A stretch of 64,000 nt of DNA. It comes from Rhizophagus irregularis. Its lineage: Eukaryota; Glomeromycota; Glomeromycetes; Glomerales; Glomeraceae. Shown one piece after another: positions 22,542 to 33,795 of the stretch (within the stretch, counting starts at the first letter, position 1; each line of letters begins with the position of its first letter). Under the pieces are notes generated by a model, which saw only the letters and a list, made by a program, of their open reading frames with translations, ran no database searches and was not told where the DNA came from. The translations under genes were made by a program, and so were the position numbers. The stretch covers positions 1,240,001 to 1,304,000 of the forward strand of contig NC_089440.1 in NCBI RefSeq assembly GCF_026210795.1, in the 5' to 3' direction.

Positions 22542-23948
22542 ATGGAAATAAAATATATTATTTTTCTTTATTTTCAACTCTTTATAATTTCTACGTATAG
22601 TGACTTAATACCTAATAATAGAGTTATTACAGATTCCAATTCTACAACTGACTTTAATTTAGTAGAAGGAATTACATATAACATAATTCATTTGAAGTCA
22701 GGATCGATATTGGATAGCGATGGTAACAAAGTATGTGTGAGTTCCGCGTCTGGCCCAAATCAGTATTGGACCTTACGGAAGGCGAATAATAATCGATATA
22801 ATATCATTAATGTAAATTTGGGTAGAAATTTAGACAGCAATGGTCAAAGCGTATATACCGGTGACCCTAGACATAATTCTATATTTAACCCATATCAACA
22901 TTGGGTATTTAAAAAGATTGAAGATGACTTGTTTAATATAGATCATGTGAAATCTCGGAATTTAGACAGCAACGGTTTGGATGTTTATATCAGTAATAAT
23001 GAAAATGATTCCAAAACCAATCTTTTTCAACAATGGTTATTTGAACCTAGTAATTACAATTTAACTGCAGTAGTAACTGATTTTGAATACCCTCCAAATT
23101 TAAAAGATAAATTGGATCAATACAAGACACGTACTAGTCTTACAAGTGGTAATTATACAATTGAGAATAATGCGAACGTAACAATAGAACAATGGATTGA
23201 CAGAACCGAAGTAAAAATAAATACTTACTTTTTGGAAATCAAAAAATCAGAGTCACTTACAGTTTCAAAAAATGTTGGTATGTCGTTTAATATTGGTGCA
23301 GTTATTTTCGGGATATTAGGAATAAATACAGGATTTACTAAGGGAATTAGACGTGAATTTACTTCAAAATATGAGAAAATATACAGAGAATCTATAACGG
23401 AAATGGTTTCATATAATATTCGTCAAAGGATTATAGTGCCACCTTATAATTCGGTAATAGTTCACAGTACAGTAGATAAGATCGTTATTAATTTGCCATT
23501 TAAAGCAAAGATCAGAATCACCGGCAAAGCGGATAGACTGGATAAAAATGGAAAAGTTATCTCAATGGCTGATGTTGAAGTTGATGCGATTAGATGTTAC
23601 CTCCAAAAAGAAGACTATAATGTTAAAAATATAACAGTGGAAGGAAATTCTCTCATCATTGATACTATTGGCACTATGAAAGTAGATGGATATGGATTAG
23701 AGACAAGAATTGAAACGATTGAAATTCCCCATAAAGATCCCAAGCATAAGGATCCCGAGCAAAAGGATCCCGAGCATGAGGATCCCGAGCATAAGGATCC
23801 CAAGAACGAATCCCCTGATTCCCCAAGCATACCCTATTACTTTCCTTATTATTATTTTTTCGTACTTATTTCATTCTTACCCTTTATTTCCTCTATTTTA
23901 TATTTTATTGTTTTAAATAGGTCCAGAAGTGACTATTATCCAATTTAA
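22542..23948 (+). CDS. Membrane-anchored beta-trefoil lectin / aerolysin-like pore-forming-fold protein
   Basis: 468 aa, intronless, apparently intact. Signal peptide (residues 1-20, YIIFLYFQLFIISTY). Residues about 45-170 form a ricin-type beta-trefoil with three repeats: LDSDGNKVCV/NQYWTL, NLDSNGQSVY/YQHWVF, NLDSNGLDVY/FQQWLF (QxW or related motifs). Residues about 180-390 look like an aerolysin-type module: Ser/Thr-rich alternating strands, a hydrophobic segment (VGMSFNIGAVIFGILGIN) that could be the insertion hairpin region, and VPPYNSVIVHSTVDKIVI. A five-residue HKDPE repeat (23729-23805) precedes a C-terminal transmembrane helix and a short basic tail. The architecture recalls the LSL lectins of the mushroom Laetiporus, but those lack a membrane anchor. 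Role (defence, endocytosis or adhesion) unknown. Confidence 0.72.
   Translation: MEIKYIIFLYFQLFIISTYSDLIPNNRVITDSNSTTDFNLVEGITYNIIHLKSGSILDSDGNKVCVSSASGPNQYWTLRKANNNRYNIINVNLGRNLDSNGQSVYTGDPRHNSIFNPYQHWVFKKIEDDLFNIDHVKSRNLDSNGLDVYISNNENDSKTNLFQQWLFEPSNYNLTAVVTDFEYPPNLKDKLDQYKTRTSLTSGNYTIENNANVTIEQWIDRTEVKINTYFLEIKKSESLTVSKNVGMSFNIGAVIFGILGINTGFTKGIRREFTSKYEKIYRESITEMVSYNIRQRIIVPPYNSVIVHSTVDKIVINLPFKAKIRITGKADRLDKNGKVISMADVEVDAIRCYLQKEDYNVKNITVEGNSLIIDTIGTMKVDGYGLETRIETIEIPHKDPKHKDPEQKDPEHEDPEHKDPKNESPDSPSIPYYFPYYYFFVLISFLPFISSILYFIVLNRSRSDYYPI
23729..23805 (+). repeat. 15-bp coding tandem repeat (HKDPE units)
   Basis: Five copies of a 15-bp unit around AAGGATCCCGAGCAT encode a charged spacer between the aerolysin-like module and the transmembrane helix. 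Copy number is likely to vary between strains. Confidence 0.85.
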
Positions 23949-24501
23949 ATTATCTTGACATATTCATGGTATATATTAGTGATTTATTATACTTGTGAAA
24001 AATAAAGTTTATTATTCGAAAAATTTGGTTAAATTTACTTTCTAAAATGAAAAACTATACGAAAATTCCGTTCGGCAATCTTCCTAATAAATAATGTATC
24101 ACTACAAAGGCTTAAAGATCAAGATCAATAATGATCCAACTATCAATCAAAGATGATTAATATATTCACATTTGTGTTTACGGTAAAATATTTTATAAAT
24201 ATGATTTCATTTTAGGTACCTTAGCGAAATTTGCAAATGTTACTATCATTTTAAAGCATGATCCATTACGATAATAAATAGTAACTTTAAATATATTAAA
24301 TAGCCTAATAACAGAGTTGTGATCTTGGGTTTTGGAAAATATAATTGTCAATTATTTAAAACACTTTATTATAAATTATAAATTTTATTAACATTATTAT
24401 CTACAAAAATAATGAAATTTTATAATGCAAGTATTGTTTATGCAATAGGAAAATCTCCAGACCTTTTGACAAATATAGTTACACAAAAATTATTATATTA
24501 A
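23949..24501. other. Convergent 3' intergenic region
   Basis: About 550 bp between two convergent genes. AATAAA at 24000 fits a poly(A) signal for the lectin gene. Nothing else seen. Confidence 0.5.
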
Positions 24502-27500
24502 TTAAGCACGTTTAGCATCACTTTCAATAGCAGAAGTTCCACTACTGCCGTAATTTTCATTATTATTACTTCTATTCGATTCATCCTGAAAAGATGTTTC
24601 AAATTGTGAAATCTGATCGTCTAAACTATTAATATCAGAATGTTCATCGTCAGTTACTTCGCTGCAAGCATAAGATATAGCATTAGAACGAGGTTGAAAA
24701 TCTCTCCATCTTTGTATATCATCGGTTTGGTGAGGAAAACCTGCTCTACGTTGCGGTAAATATGCATTTGTTATTCTTGAAGATAATTTAATAACCTGTG
24801 GTTCACTTGGTAAATTTAATTCGTCATTTGTTGTATCTCTTTCAAACGGTAATGGTATTTCTTTAATAGCGCGAAATTGTCCACAATTATTTACATGCTA
24901 TAAAGAGAAGGAAGGAAACGTTTAATTTTTGTTTAATTGAAGATTTAAGTCCCGATTAAAAAAAAATATACTTACTTCATTCTCTACGCGAAAGAAATTC
25001 CATTGCCAGCGTCTCAACATTTCACCACAAGCAATGACAAAAACAGTAGCTATAGCATATTTGCTAGGTATAATCAATTGTAGAGTCCAACTAAATCTTA
25101 ACAATCCATCAGAAACGATAGCAAAATAATAAATAGCATGATTCTTAAAATTCAATTCATCTCTTAATAAATAATTTTGACTATCAAGTTGTAATAAAGA
25201 CCAGTCCATTAATACATCCCATGAATAACTATATATTGAAGAAATTGATTGACCACTTATCCAAAGTGATTTGGTTATTTTATTATTATACATTCTAAAT
25301 AGAAATAATAGCCATACTGTCACGATTGTTGAAAAATATTTTCCTGCGTTAAGTAAATGTGGATATTTATGGTACGTAAGAGAATAACGTTTTAAACATT
25401 GAATGAATCTCCACCATGGCGGTAAACTTGTTAGCAATGGTGATAAAGGAGAAAATCTACACACGTTAACTAGAAAAAAAAGTTTGTTAATTTTTTTTTC
25501 TTTTTTCTTTTTCTTTTTCTTTTTTTTTTGAAAAGTCAGAAGATAATTACTTGCGCAGAATAAAAATTGCGAGTTCATAAACGTGTACGTTAAACTATTT
25601 AATTCGTCAGCAATAAAGAAATCTCTAAATTCAACACGGTAAAATCCACTTGCAACAACTCGTAACTAAATGAAAGATAGAAAAGTTTTTAAATTCATTT
25701 CATTTTGTTTAAGTAAAATAGAAACAAAACAAATTTTTTTTTTTTTACCATAGCTATGATAAACCATTTCCTAGCATCATAATAAAATATTCTTAAGGGA
25801 CAGATTATAATACTTAATAGTATAATACCCAATATCCAAACACATTGTTCAAATTTTACAAAAGTAAATCCAACATACGTCATAAAACTATAAACTAACA
25901 ACAAAAATGCGGGGATCTAAATCCAAACAGAAAAAAGAAATTAATATTTGTTTTATTTACAAAAAAATTAATCATTTAAAATTACCTCACAATATTGTCT
26001 ATAATTCAAATTATGTCTTGGATCAAATTCAAAAATAAATTTATAATTTATTCCTGCTTTTGTCCAAGTATACATATTTATTCCGATTAATAACGCAAAG
26101 ACTATAGGTATAAGATATGCACAATATATTTGCAACAAAATTGGCCATTTTATTGGATCGAACGATAATTTATTTCTAAATGCTTATAATAATAAAAAGA
26201 AACATTTAAATTTAATATTCTTTTATACATAAATTACATAAATATTAAAAGAAACTTTACCCAATTCGATTGCGCGAACCAATATCGGTAATGACAATCC
26301 TATGTATAATCCGACACGCCATGTTACAAAATAATACGTCTAAGGGAGATATGGCATAAATATTATAATTGTTTTCTTTATAAAATAAAATTATTTTCAT
26401 ATCTTACATTTAATCCTTTATTTGGAAGTCGAAGTTTTTTCATAGCCCGACCCCTAGATCCTTGCTCAAAATTATTTATATAAAAGTCCTAAAAATTTGT
26501 TTTAACAACTTATTAATGGACATCAATTTACAATATACATGAATGTATTTATGTATCGTACCTCAGTTTCTTGGATAAGATTATTTACCGAGGAGAGGTT
26601 TGCAAAATTGTAATTGGACATTCGCGGTAAATATATCTCTCTCCCATTTCTCTTAGTAGCCTGTTATAAATAGATTATTTTTTTCGTTAAGTATATGTTC
26701 TAAATAGGCGTTGAAGATAATTTTCCTGCATACTTTGTCATACTTCTTTAAGATCTTAACGAAACCAGTTTTATTTAAAATCTATTTTGAAAAAATATGG
26801 GCAGCAATAGTTAATAATTAATTATATGACATAAACAGTAAACCCATTAAAACTTACTCCATAATTTTTTAATAATATAGTTCCTCTGTAAAATTCAAGT
26901 AAAGCCTTTTTAATTAATTTTTTAGCACTTTTATAATCAAGATCATGTTTAATATGAAATTTTGTTTCTGCAAATTGACCATCATCTTCTTGTGTTGTAA
27001 AAGAAACCCTTTTTGATTTAGGAGACGTTGGGAGATGTTCTATTTCTCGCACAATTAAACTTAATTTTTTTGGCCATGCTTCATTTTCTTTTAACTACGG
27101 TATGTAAAAAGGTGTTACATAGGAAGACTGCGCCATAAACCGCAAAAACGTAAAATTTTAACTTACCTTCTTTTTTATTCTCGATTCTTTCATAATTTTG
27201 TATTGTTCTACTAGTTCATCAAAACGTTTTAAGGATTCACTTAATTTCGCTATTAAAATAATAATAATAATTGTTAAATTCCAAATCAAGAAATCATCAT
27301 AAAATAGATTATTATTGATATTACTTTCATAGAATTTTTCAACTTTATCTAAATTCTCTTCTATAGCTTTAAAGAACCTTTTTTCTTGAGGATTAACTTG
27401 CTCCCAAAGAGTGTCATATGATATTAGAGGACTTTGTTCTACAAAAAAAAAAAAAAAATGCAAAATATTAAAACATTTGTAAATATTATTACAAATTTTT

Positions 27501-27892
27501 TTTTAGAATAATTTACGCAACTTACTCCGAGAAGAATTTTTAAGAGAAGATTTTCTTCCCTTTGAAAAACTTTTAATTTTATCTATAAAACTACCAGATT
27601 TTGAAGACAAATTAGATAATCGTCGCTCAGTTTGTTCAGGTATCGGTATTGAAATTTCGGTAGAATTCATCGAAATTGAATCATTCGCATTTAAACTTTC
27701 ACATCTTTCTTGTTCTTGTCGTGATTGTTGGTTTGATTGTTGGTTTGATTGTTGGTTTGACTGCTGTGATGATTGCTGTTCTCCCAATGACCGTTTGATA
27801 AAAGCTATTAAACGTTTCAATTCTTTATAATCAATATATGCTTTTTTCCATTCTGGTACCAATTCAGATCGAAGAACTTTAGCAAATTTCAT
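24502..27892 (-). CDS. SYG1: XPR1/SYG1-family phosphate exporter (SPX + EXS domains)
   Basis: Thirteen exons: 27526-27892, 27325-27438, 27167-27249, 26858-27094, 26734-26781, 26562-26660, 26408-26488, 26261-26339, 25986-26182, 25749-25916, 25551-25665, 24976-25469, 24502-24897; 2478 nt, 825 aa, frame closed throughout. Starts MKFAKVLRSELVPEWKKAYI, the SPX N-terminus that binds inositol pyrophosphates. A Ser/Gln-repeat insert (SQQSNQQSNQQ, 27725-27775) splits the SPX. Exon 5 gives ILNKTGFVKILKKYDK, the basic SPX ligand surface. After an ETEDFYINNFEQGSRGRAMK stretch come several membrane helices and the EXS block: LPPWWRFIQCLKRY, PHLLNAGKY, WDVLMDWSLL, WNFFRVENEHVNNCGQFRA. The tail is acidic and Ser-rich. 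In animals XPR1 exports phosphate; in mycorrhizal fungi this class is a candidate for delivering phosphate to the plant. Confidence 0.95.
27725..27775 (-). repeat. 12-bp coding tandem repeat (SNQQ units)
   Basis: Copies of TGGTTTGATTGT on the plus strand encode SNQQ repeats inside the SPX domain insert of the phosphate exporter. Confidence 0.8.
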
Positions 27893-28179
27893 AATTTTTA
27901 AAAAAACTATAAATCAATTCAATGAATAATTTTAATTTTTTTTTTTTTTTTTATTTATTTATTCGAAAAAATTCAAAGAAATTATTTTGACTGATTTAAA
28001 TATGGATTATATACATATATATAGAAGTTTAGGTTTTTTTTTCAACGCCATCTTACCTTAAGAAGTATAAACTGTTTGATCATATGAAGTCACGACAATC
28101 CCAATTAAAAATTCAAAGTAAATCGGTTTATCACCAGTAAAAAATTTTTATTGAATAAAATTTTCACGCGCACAATTAT

Positions 28180-28668
28180 TTAAACCATCCCATTTTCCTC
28201 CTTATTCAAATTAACGCAAATAGTTGGTTCATTCTTTTTACCCATCCAATCACCTTCATAGTTATATCCTTCATTATGTCCTTTCTTTTCTCTATTATTA
28301 TTATTATTATTATTATTATAAAACTGAGGATACATTCTCAGTTCATTATTTAAACCAAAACGTATTTCTCTACTTTTTCTTGTAGTAAATCTCTTTTTCC
28401 AAAAATATTTAAAAATATAACCGGCCATAAATAAATAAAATAATATCATCAAAGTAAAACATGCGAAACATAATTTGCCACAAATATTTGTTGATGAATT
28501 TAATTCAGAATCATTTTGAAGATGATTATTTTCATTATTGTTGATGATTTCTTTATTGTGTTTATGAAGTGTTCGTAATTTAATATTGTGATGATATTCT
28601 CTGTGAGACAAGATTGTTTGAAATAGAAATTGAATAAGAAGGAGAATAATAATATAACGAAAGTACAT
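28180..28668 (-). CDS. Small secreted-leader, single-pass membrane protein of unknown function
   Basis: 162 aa from the ATG at 28668; an in-frame ATG at 28731 would add 21 Phe-rich residues, but the shorter start leaves a clean signal peptide (MYFRYIIILLLIQFLFQTIL). A His/Asn-rich lumenal part follows, then a transmembrane segment with three Cys before or in it (ICGKLCFACFTLMILFYLF), a basic stop-transfer (KKRFTTRKSR) and a cytosolic tail with an Asn run encoded by a TTA-type triplet repeat (28292-28318). No family recognised. The absence of introns and the full-length frame support a real gene. Confidence 0.6.
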   Translation of the reverse strand: MYFRYIIILLLIQFLFQTILSHREYHHNIKLRTLHKHNKEIINNNENNHLQNDSELNSSTNICGKLCFACFTLMILFYLFMAGYIFKYFWKKRFTTRKSREIRFGLNNELRMYPQFYNNNNNNNNREKKGHNEGYNYEGDWMGKKNEPTICVNLNKEENGMV

Positions 28669-30001
28669 TGTTAAAGGAAAAAGAAAAAAAAATGAATTCG
28701 GAAAAAAGAATCTATGATTTAGGGCAATCATTTTTTAATTATTAAATTCCTTTAATAGCATAGCCTCATTAAACAATAATAAAAAGCCCCACTACGTTTT
28801 TTAATCGACTGTACGCCATTTGTGACCAATTATAGAAATTATTTTTAAAGCCCCCGGAGCGCTGGTTTTTTTTTACAAAATGAAACCGATTACGTCAAAT
28901 GATCAAATGACTCTTTATTTTTATATTTTAGGCATGACTTTTTTATGATCTTTAGGATTATTATATCACATTATACGTGTACAATATGTCATTCCTTATG
29001 TCAACTAATCAGAAAAGTTATATTCCTGAAAATCATGCAATCCACGCGCGCCTTAACTGCCAAAAAGAAAAAAATAAAGAAAAAAAATAAAAAATTCTTA
29101 TTTGTTTATTAATAACACCTATTATCGTATCAAAATCAGGTTAGTCAATAAAATATGTGGTGCAGGTACTTGTGCAGGTTCATCGAGGCTTAATCGCATC
29201 ATAATTATTGATTAAACTAAAAGTGTTTATAATCTGCATACATTAAATACATAAGATTTCCCAAGAAGCAGGGAGAAAAAACAACTTTGATTGTTACAAA
29301 ATTTTCTCTCAGTTTATTTATTATTTACCAAAGTTTCTGACCATTGGAGGTGTACAAAAGATATGAGACCATATTTTATTTGTTAATAAAATTTAAATAA
29401 CAAATGAACTTTTTGTACTTATGTCGTAAAACTTTAATTGTTATATAAATTCAAGTAAAGAAAGATAAAAGTGGGAAAATAATGAACAATTAGACGAACC
29501 AATTAGACAAAGTAAATTATTAATTCTATTATTTGTGTACGAAATTATATTTATTGTTGTTTATTTTGCAGATCACCGTTCACTTTGAAACAAAGTAAAT
29601 TATGGGATTTAAATCAGGAAGAAATTCAGTGACAATGAACATAAATTAATTTGTCAATCCAATCCTAAACGAATCATAATAATTTGTATATCTATGTACA
29701 GTATATCAATGTCAACAAATATAAATAAACTAGTAAAGACTGGGAACTCATAACTTCTTTAGGTTAATTGTTGAATTATTATAGTATAAAATTCCAAACT
29801 ATATATGTTCAATTATCCATGATATATTATTAACTGATTTAAGCGATTAATACGAATTAATATATTTTTATTAATCACTTAAAATATATTTAAATTATAT
29901 ACATTTCGTAATTCGCAATTCGTTACGTTATACATTAAACCTCAAAATTATGGACTAAATTATTTTTTGGATTTATACCGTTACTAGCCAGTAGCCAGTA
30001 G

Positions 30002-30021
30002 GACCGGGCTCTGCCCCGGTC
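30002..30021. repeat. G/C-rich hairpin in A/T-rich surroundings
   Basis: GACCGGG, a short loop and CCCGGTC form a 7-bp stem with a loop of about six bases. It is preceded by a direct repeat of TAGCCAG (29988-29999). Possibly the footprint of a repeat element; function unknown. Confidence 0.45.
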
Positions 30022-30600
30022 TGCTAGCTAATATTTTAGGGTTAATTTGGGTAATTTGGAAGTAATTGTCAAAGATTTGTATGTATTTTTTATTTATTTT
30101 AATTTATTTCAAGAAGAGGAGTGAAACGTTATCTATTACAGTAAAAGCGTGTGCTAACAAAAGCTACATAGGCGATTCAAGTAATTGGAACTATGTATCT
30201 CATCCCGCGAGCAGTCGAACTAAACTATACTAGAAGTAAAACTACGCTACAACTAGTACAAAGATTTGTATGTAAATCAAGTAAAATAATATAAATATTG
30301 CAGGGCGATCGATACGTGATCGCATCACATGCCTTCAAAATTTAGGTCTCAAAAAAACTATAACTATAATTTATTGAGGAGATCAGGAGAACAATTAATG
30401 AAAATTAAACAATTTAATAAACTTTTTGTTACGTGTAAAATCTTAAATATGTTACACCGTAACACATTATTATATGTTGATTAACATAAATAAATTTAAG
30501 TTGCGTTATTATGTTATCATCATAACTGACTGGTTCATCCTGAATGCTAGAATGCCATTCAATTCTACATTAATGACTGATATAGGAAATTCGGTTCTGT

Positions 30601-30610
30601 ATATAAATAG
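30601..30610 (+). promoter_or_regulatory. TATA box ATATAAATAG
   Basis: 160 bp upstream of the F-box start at 30770. The same word stands upstream of three other F-box genes of the array. Confidence 0.55.
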
Positions 30611-30769
30611 TAAAATCCAATAGCGAAAGTAAGGGATAATGTTTCAAATCTTTTGTGTAATATTTGAGTAACATAAAGAAGAACGATTTATATATTATAT
30701 ATATACATATTTTTTTTTCCTTTTTTTCTTATGTTCTTTATTCTTTGATCTTCAAAAATCTTTTAAAAA

Positions 30770-32113
30770 ATGATAAAAATGAAAAAATTTTCAAAAACTT
30801 TTAATAAATTAATCATATCCTTTAAAAAACGTTCAAATCAAAAGGAGAAACCTATAAGAGAAGGAATTGCACCAATTTTACCAACGGAATGTATGCAAAA
30901 GATTTTTAATTATATTAAAGATGATAATTCATCTAAATTATATTCATCATTATTAGTAAATAGATATTGGAGTAAAAATGTCGTTCCATTTTTATGGGAT
31001 CGACCATTTCAATCGTGCTCAAAACAAAATCGTTATAAACTTATAAATACTTTATTAATGTTCTTTAGTTTAGAAGAAACAGGATTAATTAATTCTAAAT
31101 TAAAAGCATATAATATTATAATTCCTACACAACCAAATCCTATATTTAATTATACGGCCATGATACATGAAATTCATTATTTGGAATTGGAGAAATTTGT
31201 TTTATCTTATTTGAAGAAAATCACTTTTATATCAGCCAATGAAATCCATCAAAAAGTACAAGTTCTTTTTATAACTGGTTCATTATTTCAAATGTTTTTA
31301 AGACAAAGTATAAACTTAAAATCTCTTATAATTGATAAAGAAATTTATACTATGGATTTACCTGATATTTCTATTTTTACTGAATCAAATTCAAATCTTT
31401 TAAATCTTTCAAAACTTAAAATTGATTATGATAGTAAAAAAATTCTTAACACGATACATTTATTAAATCATATTTCAGAATTATCTCATAATATTAAAAT
31501 TTTAGAATTGAAATTTAATATCAATGCTTATAATGATGAATTATTACAATCAATTTCTAAAACTATAAGATCACAAAAAGAATTGAGAGAATTTAATTTA
31601 TCAAATGTTAAATGTGCTGAGATTGAATCTGTGATGATGTCATTACTTACTCATGATAACACATTAACTTCGATCACATTGGCTTTCATTAAATTGGATC
31701 AAACATCGTTAGATATTCTTTTAAGTTTGAGCCAATTAAAAATATTAAAATTATGTTATTGTGAAGGTTTAGATAATTATAATTTATCTAATAATAATTT
31801 TAATTTAAATACTTTACATTTAGTTGAATTATCTACTGATTTGGAACAAATTATACATCCTATTTTACAATCAACAGGAAAATCTATCAAACAATTAGGT
31901 TTTAATATTGAATATATGGAAAGTCTTGATATAGTTTTAAATTATTGTCCAAATCTTGATGAAATAATTTTATATTATTTATCTAACGATAATCAAAATA
32001 ATAAATTTGTTAATAAAATTATTAATAGATTAGAAAATTCTTGGAAAGAAGAATTATCATTACTTCCTTTTCATAACAAAGAAATTTCAATGAAAACCTT
32101 AATTTATCATTAA
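30770..32113 (+). CDS. F-box / leucine-rich-repeat protein, array member 1
   Basis: 447 aa, single exon. A basic leader is followed by the F-box at about residues 36-80 (LPTECMQKIFNYIKDD ... SLLVNRYWSKNVVPFLWDRPF). The rest is a divergent leucine-rich-repeat-like solenoid (ITLAFIKLDQTSLDILLSL, LKILKLCYCEGLDNYNL). F-box proteins link substrates to Skp1-Cullin1 ubiquitin ligases; the repeats would bind the substrate. It is one of six related genes between 30.7 and 47.9 kb, all sharing the LPTEC and LLVNRYW signatures, typical of the large glomeromycotan F-box expansion. Substrate unknown. A second in-frame ATG four codons in is an alternative start. Confidence 0.85.
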   Translation: MIKMKKFSKTFNKLIISFKKRSNQKEKPIREGIAPILPTECMQKIFNYIKDDNSSKLYSSLLVNRYWSKNVVPFLWDRPFQSCSKQNRYKLINTLLMFFSLEETGLINSKLKAYNIIIPTQPNPIFNYTAMIHEIHYLELEKFVLSYLKKITFISANEIHQKVQVLFITGSLFQMFLRQSINLKSLIIDKEIYTMDLPDISIFTESNSNLLNLSKLKIDYDSKKILNTIHLLNHISELSHNIKILELKFNINAYNDELLQSISKTIRSQKELREFNLSNVKCAEIESVMMSLLTHDNTLTSITLAFIKLDQTSLDILLSLSQLKILKLCYCEGLDNYNLSNNNFNLNTLHLVELSTDLEQIIHPILQSTGKSIKQLGFNIEYMESLDIVLNYCPNLDEIILYYLSNDNQNNKFVNKIINRLENSWKEELSLLPFHNKEISMKTLIYH

Positions 32114-32291
32114 GATTGATGGCGTGGCGCAGATTCTTAAATATTTATTATATCTATTAACTATTTTTGAAATTTCATTTATAATTCAATTCTTTGATCT
32201 TTTTCTTTTTTCATCGTTTTATTTAAAAATAAAAAAAAAAGTTGATTTTTTTTTTTTCAAAAATTTTTTTTTTTTTTATATCCATACAACC

Positions 32292-33641
32292 ATGAAGAAT
32301 AATTATTATTTTGTTTTGAAAATTTTATTTATTAGTTTGTTTCAATTTCTTATTAAATTAAACGCTCAAACATTTCGAACATTTACACCTTCGCCACGAG
32401 ATTTACATACAACAACTCTTATTGAAGAAAAACTTTACATTTCAGGTGGAACACTTTATGGAAACAATAGTCATCGTGATGATGGTATAATTAATTCGAA
32501 AGATTATATTCCAGGGGATGTATTTTTTTACCTTGACGTTTCAGTCCGATTTAATACACAAAATTTAACGTGGAGGCCATTATTAAAAGATATTGAAAAT
32601 TCTCCTTCACATAATGGTGCTTCAGCGGCAGTTGGTGGTAATAAGAAAGATACTATATTTATAATTGATATGAATTCGGATGTATATTCATATAATACGA
32701 AAGAAAATAAATGGGTTAAACCAACAATTTCAGGTGTGAAACCTGTTGGAAGAAGAAATATGAATTCGGTTGTTGATAAAAAAGGTAAAATATACTTATT
32801 CGGAGGTTATACGGAAGAACCATCATTAAAATATTACAATTCTATGAATATACTTGATACTAAAAAATTAAGTTGGAATATTGGTAAAATGATTGATTTG
32901 ATGGCAACTTATTATTCCACATCTTTGTATTATGAAGCTGCTAATTATGCTCCAGCTTCATATGGTGCTACATTATTACCTAGTGGTGAAATAATTTATT
33001 TGGGTGGAAGAGACGAAAAAATTACCAGAATGGGTAACATAAGTAATATTTTTGATTTTGATAAAGTTTTTATATATGATACGAAAAAAGATGAATGGAA
33101 AATGCAATATACATTACCAAGAGTTGTGAATGGTATCATTCCAAGAGGCAGATGGGGATTTTCATCGGTACTTGGATTGGATAAAAAAAGGATAATTATT
33201 TACGGAGGTTCATATAATCTTAATCTTGATGGAGGAATAACAAACACTGATTTTCCTCCCATAATTGTATTAGAGATTGAACATTTTGAATGGTATCGAC
33301 CAACAATTTCAGGATCTATTCCAACAATTACACGATGTGAACATACCGCTACCGTAGTTGGAATATACATGATCGTATTATTCGGTAAAAATAATGAAAA
33401 ACCTTTTGATGTACCAAATTATAAATTGTATGGAGATAGTGATGTATTATTTCTTAATATTAGTGATAATGAAAATTTTATTTGGACGACATCTTTTGAA
33501 CCTCCAAAGAAAAAGAATATTCCTTTCTTAGTTGGAATAACTGTAGTTCCAATTACTAGTTTCATTATTTATATAATATTTTTTATATGGTATAAAAGAA
33601 CAGGAGGTGGACCATGCAAAAATAATATTTGTTTGTTATAA
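32292..33641 (+). CDS. Secreted-type Kelch-repeat protein with C-terminal membrane anchor
   Basis: 449 aa from the ATG at 32292. The frame is open upstream to 32124, but that part is low-complexity Phe/Lys, and the chosen start begins a signal peptide (YFVLKILFISLFQFLIKLNA). Kelch blades follow: LHTTTLIEEKLYISGG, NMNSVVDKKGKIYLFGGY, GATLLPSGEIIYLGGR, SSVLGLDKKRIIIYGGSY and CEHTATVVGIYMIVLFG, each a glycine doublet after beta strands with Trp spaced between them, as in a beta-propeller. A transmembrane helix (GITVVPITSFIIYIIFFIW) and a short Cys-containing tail end the protein. Kelch membrane proteins are numerous in these fungi; the ligand is unknown. It starts only 178 bp after the preceding F-box gene. 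Confidence 0.85.
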   Translation: MKNNYYFVLKILFISLFQFLIKLNAQTFRTFTPSPRDLHTTTLIEEKLYISGGTLYGNNSHRDDGIINSKDYIPGDVFFYLDVSVRFNTQNLTWRPLLKDIENSPSHNGASAAVGGNKKDTIFIIDMNSDVYSYNTKENKWVKPTISGVKPVGRRNMNSVVDKKGKIYLFGGYTEEPSLKYYNSMNILDTKKLSWNIGKMIDLMATYYSTSLYYEAANYAPASYGATLLPSGEIIYLGGRDEKITRMGNISNIFDFDKVFIYDTKKDEWKMQYTLPRVVNGIIPRGRWGFSSVLGLDKKRIIIYGGSYNLNLDGGITNTDFPPIIVLEIEHFEWYRPTISGSIPTITRCEHTATVVGIYMIVLFGKNNEKPFDVPNYKLYGDSDVLFLNISDNENFIWTTSFEPPKKKNIPFLVGITVVPITSFIIYIIFFIWYKRTGGGPCKNNICLL

Positions 33642-33795
33642 ATATATATATACATATATATATACATACATATTATTTATTTATATATTATATATATTTA
33701 TGTTGTATACAGTATTTTAATATATTTATTTATATATGTATATAAAAAATAAAGGTATTTATTGTATCTGAAATCTGAATACATGTTTGTATTAT

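Larger units (their letters stand above)
28669..30769. other. Intergenic, 2.1 kb
   Basis: A/T-rich and without credible coding frames. It contains one conspicuous G/C-rich hairpin (30002-30021) with neighbouring TAGCCAG duplications and the TATA box of the next F-box gene at 30601. No tRNA-like cloverleaf found. Confidence 0.45.

Noticed and set aside
32124-32291. Upstream extension of the Kelch gene
   Set aside because: Low-complexity Phe/Lys sequence; the ATG at 32292 starts a proper signal peptide.
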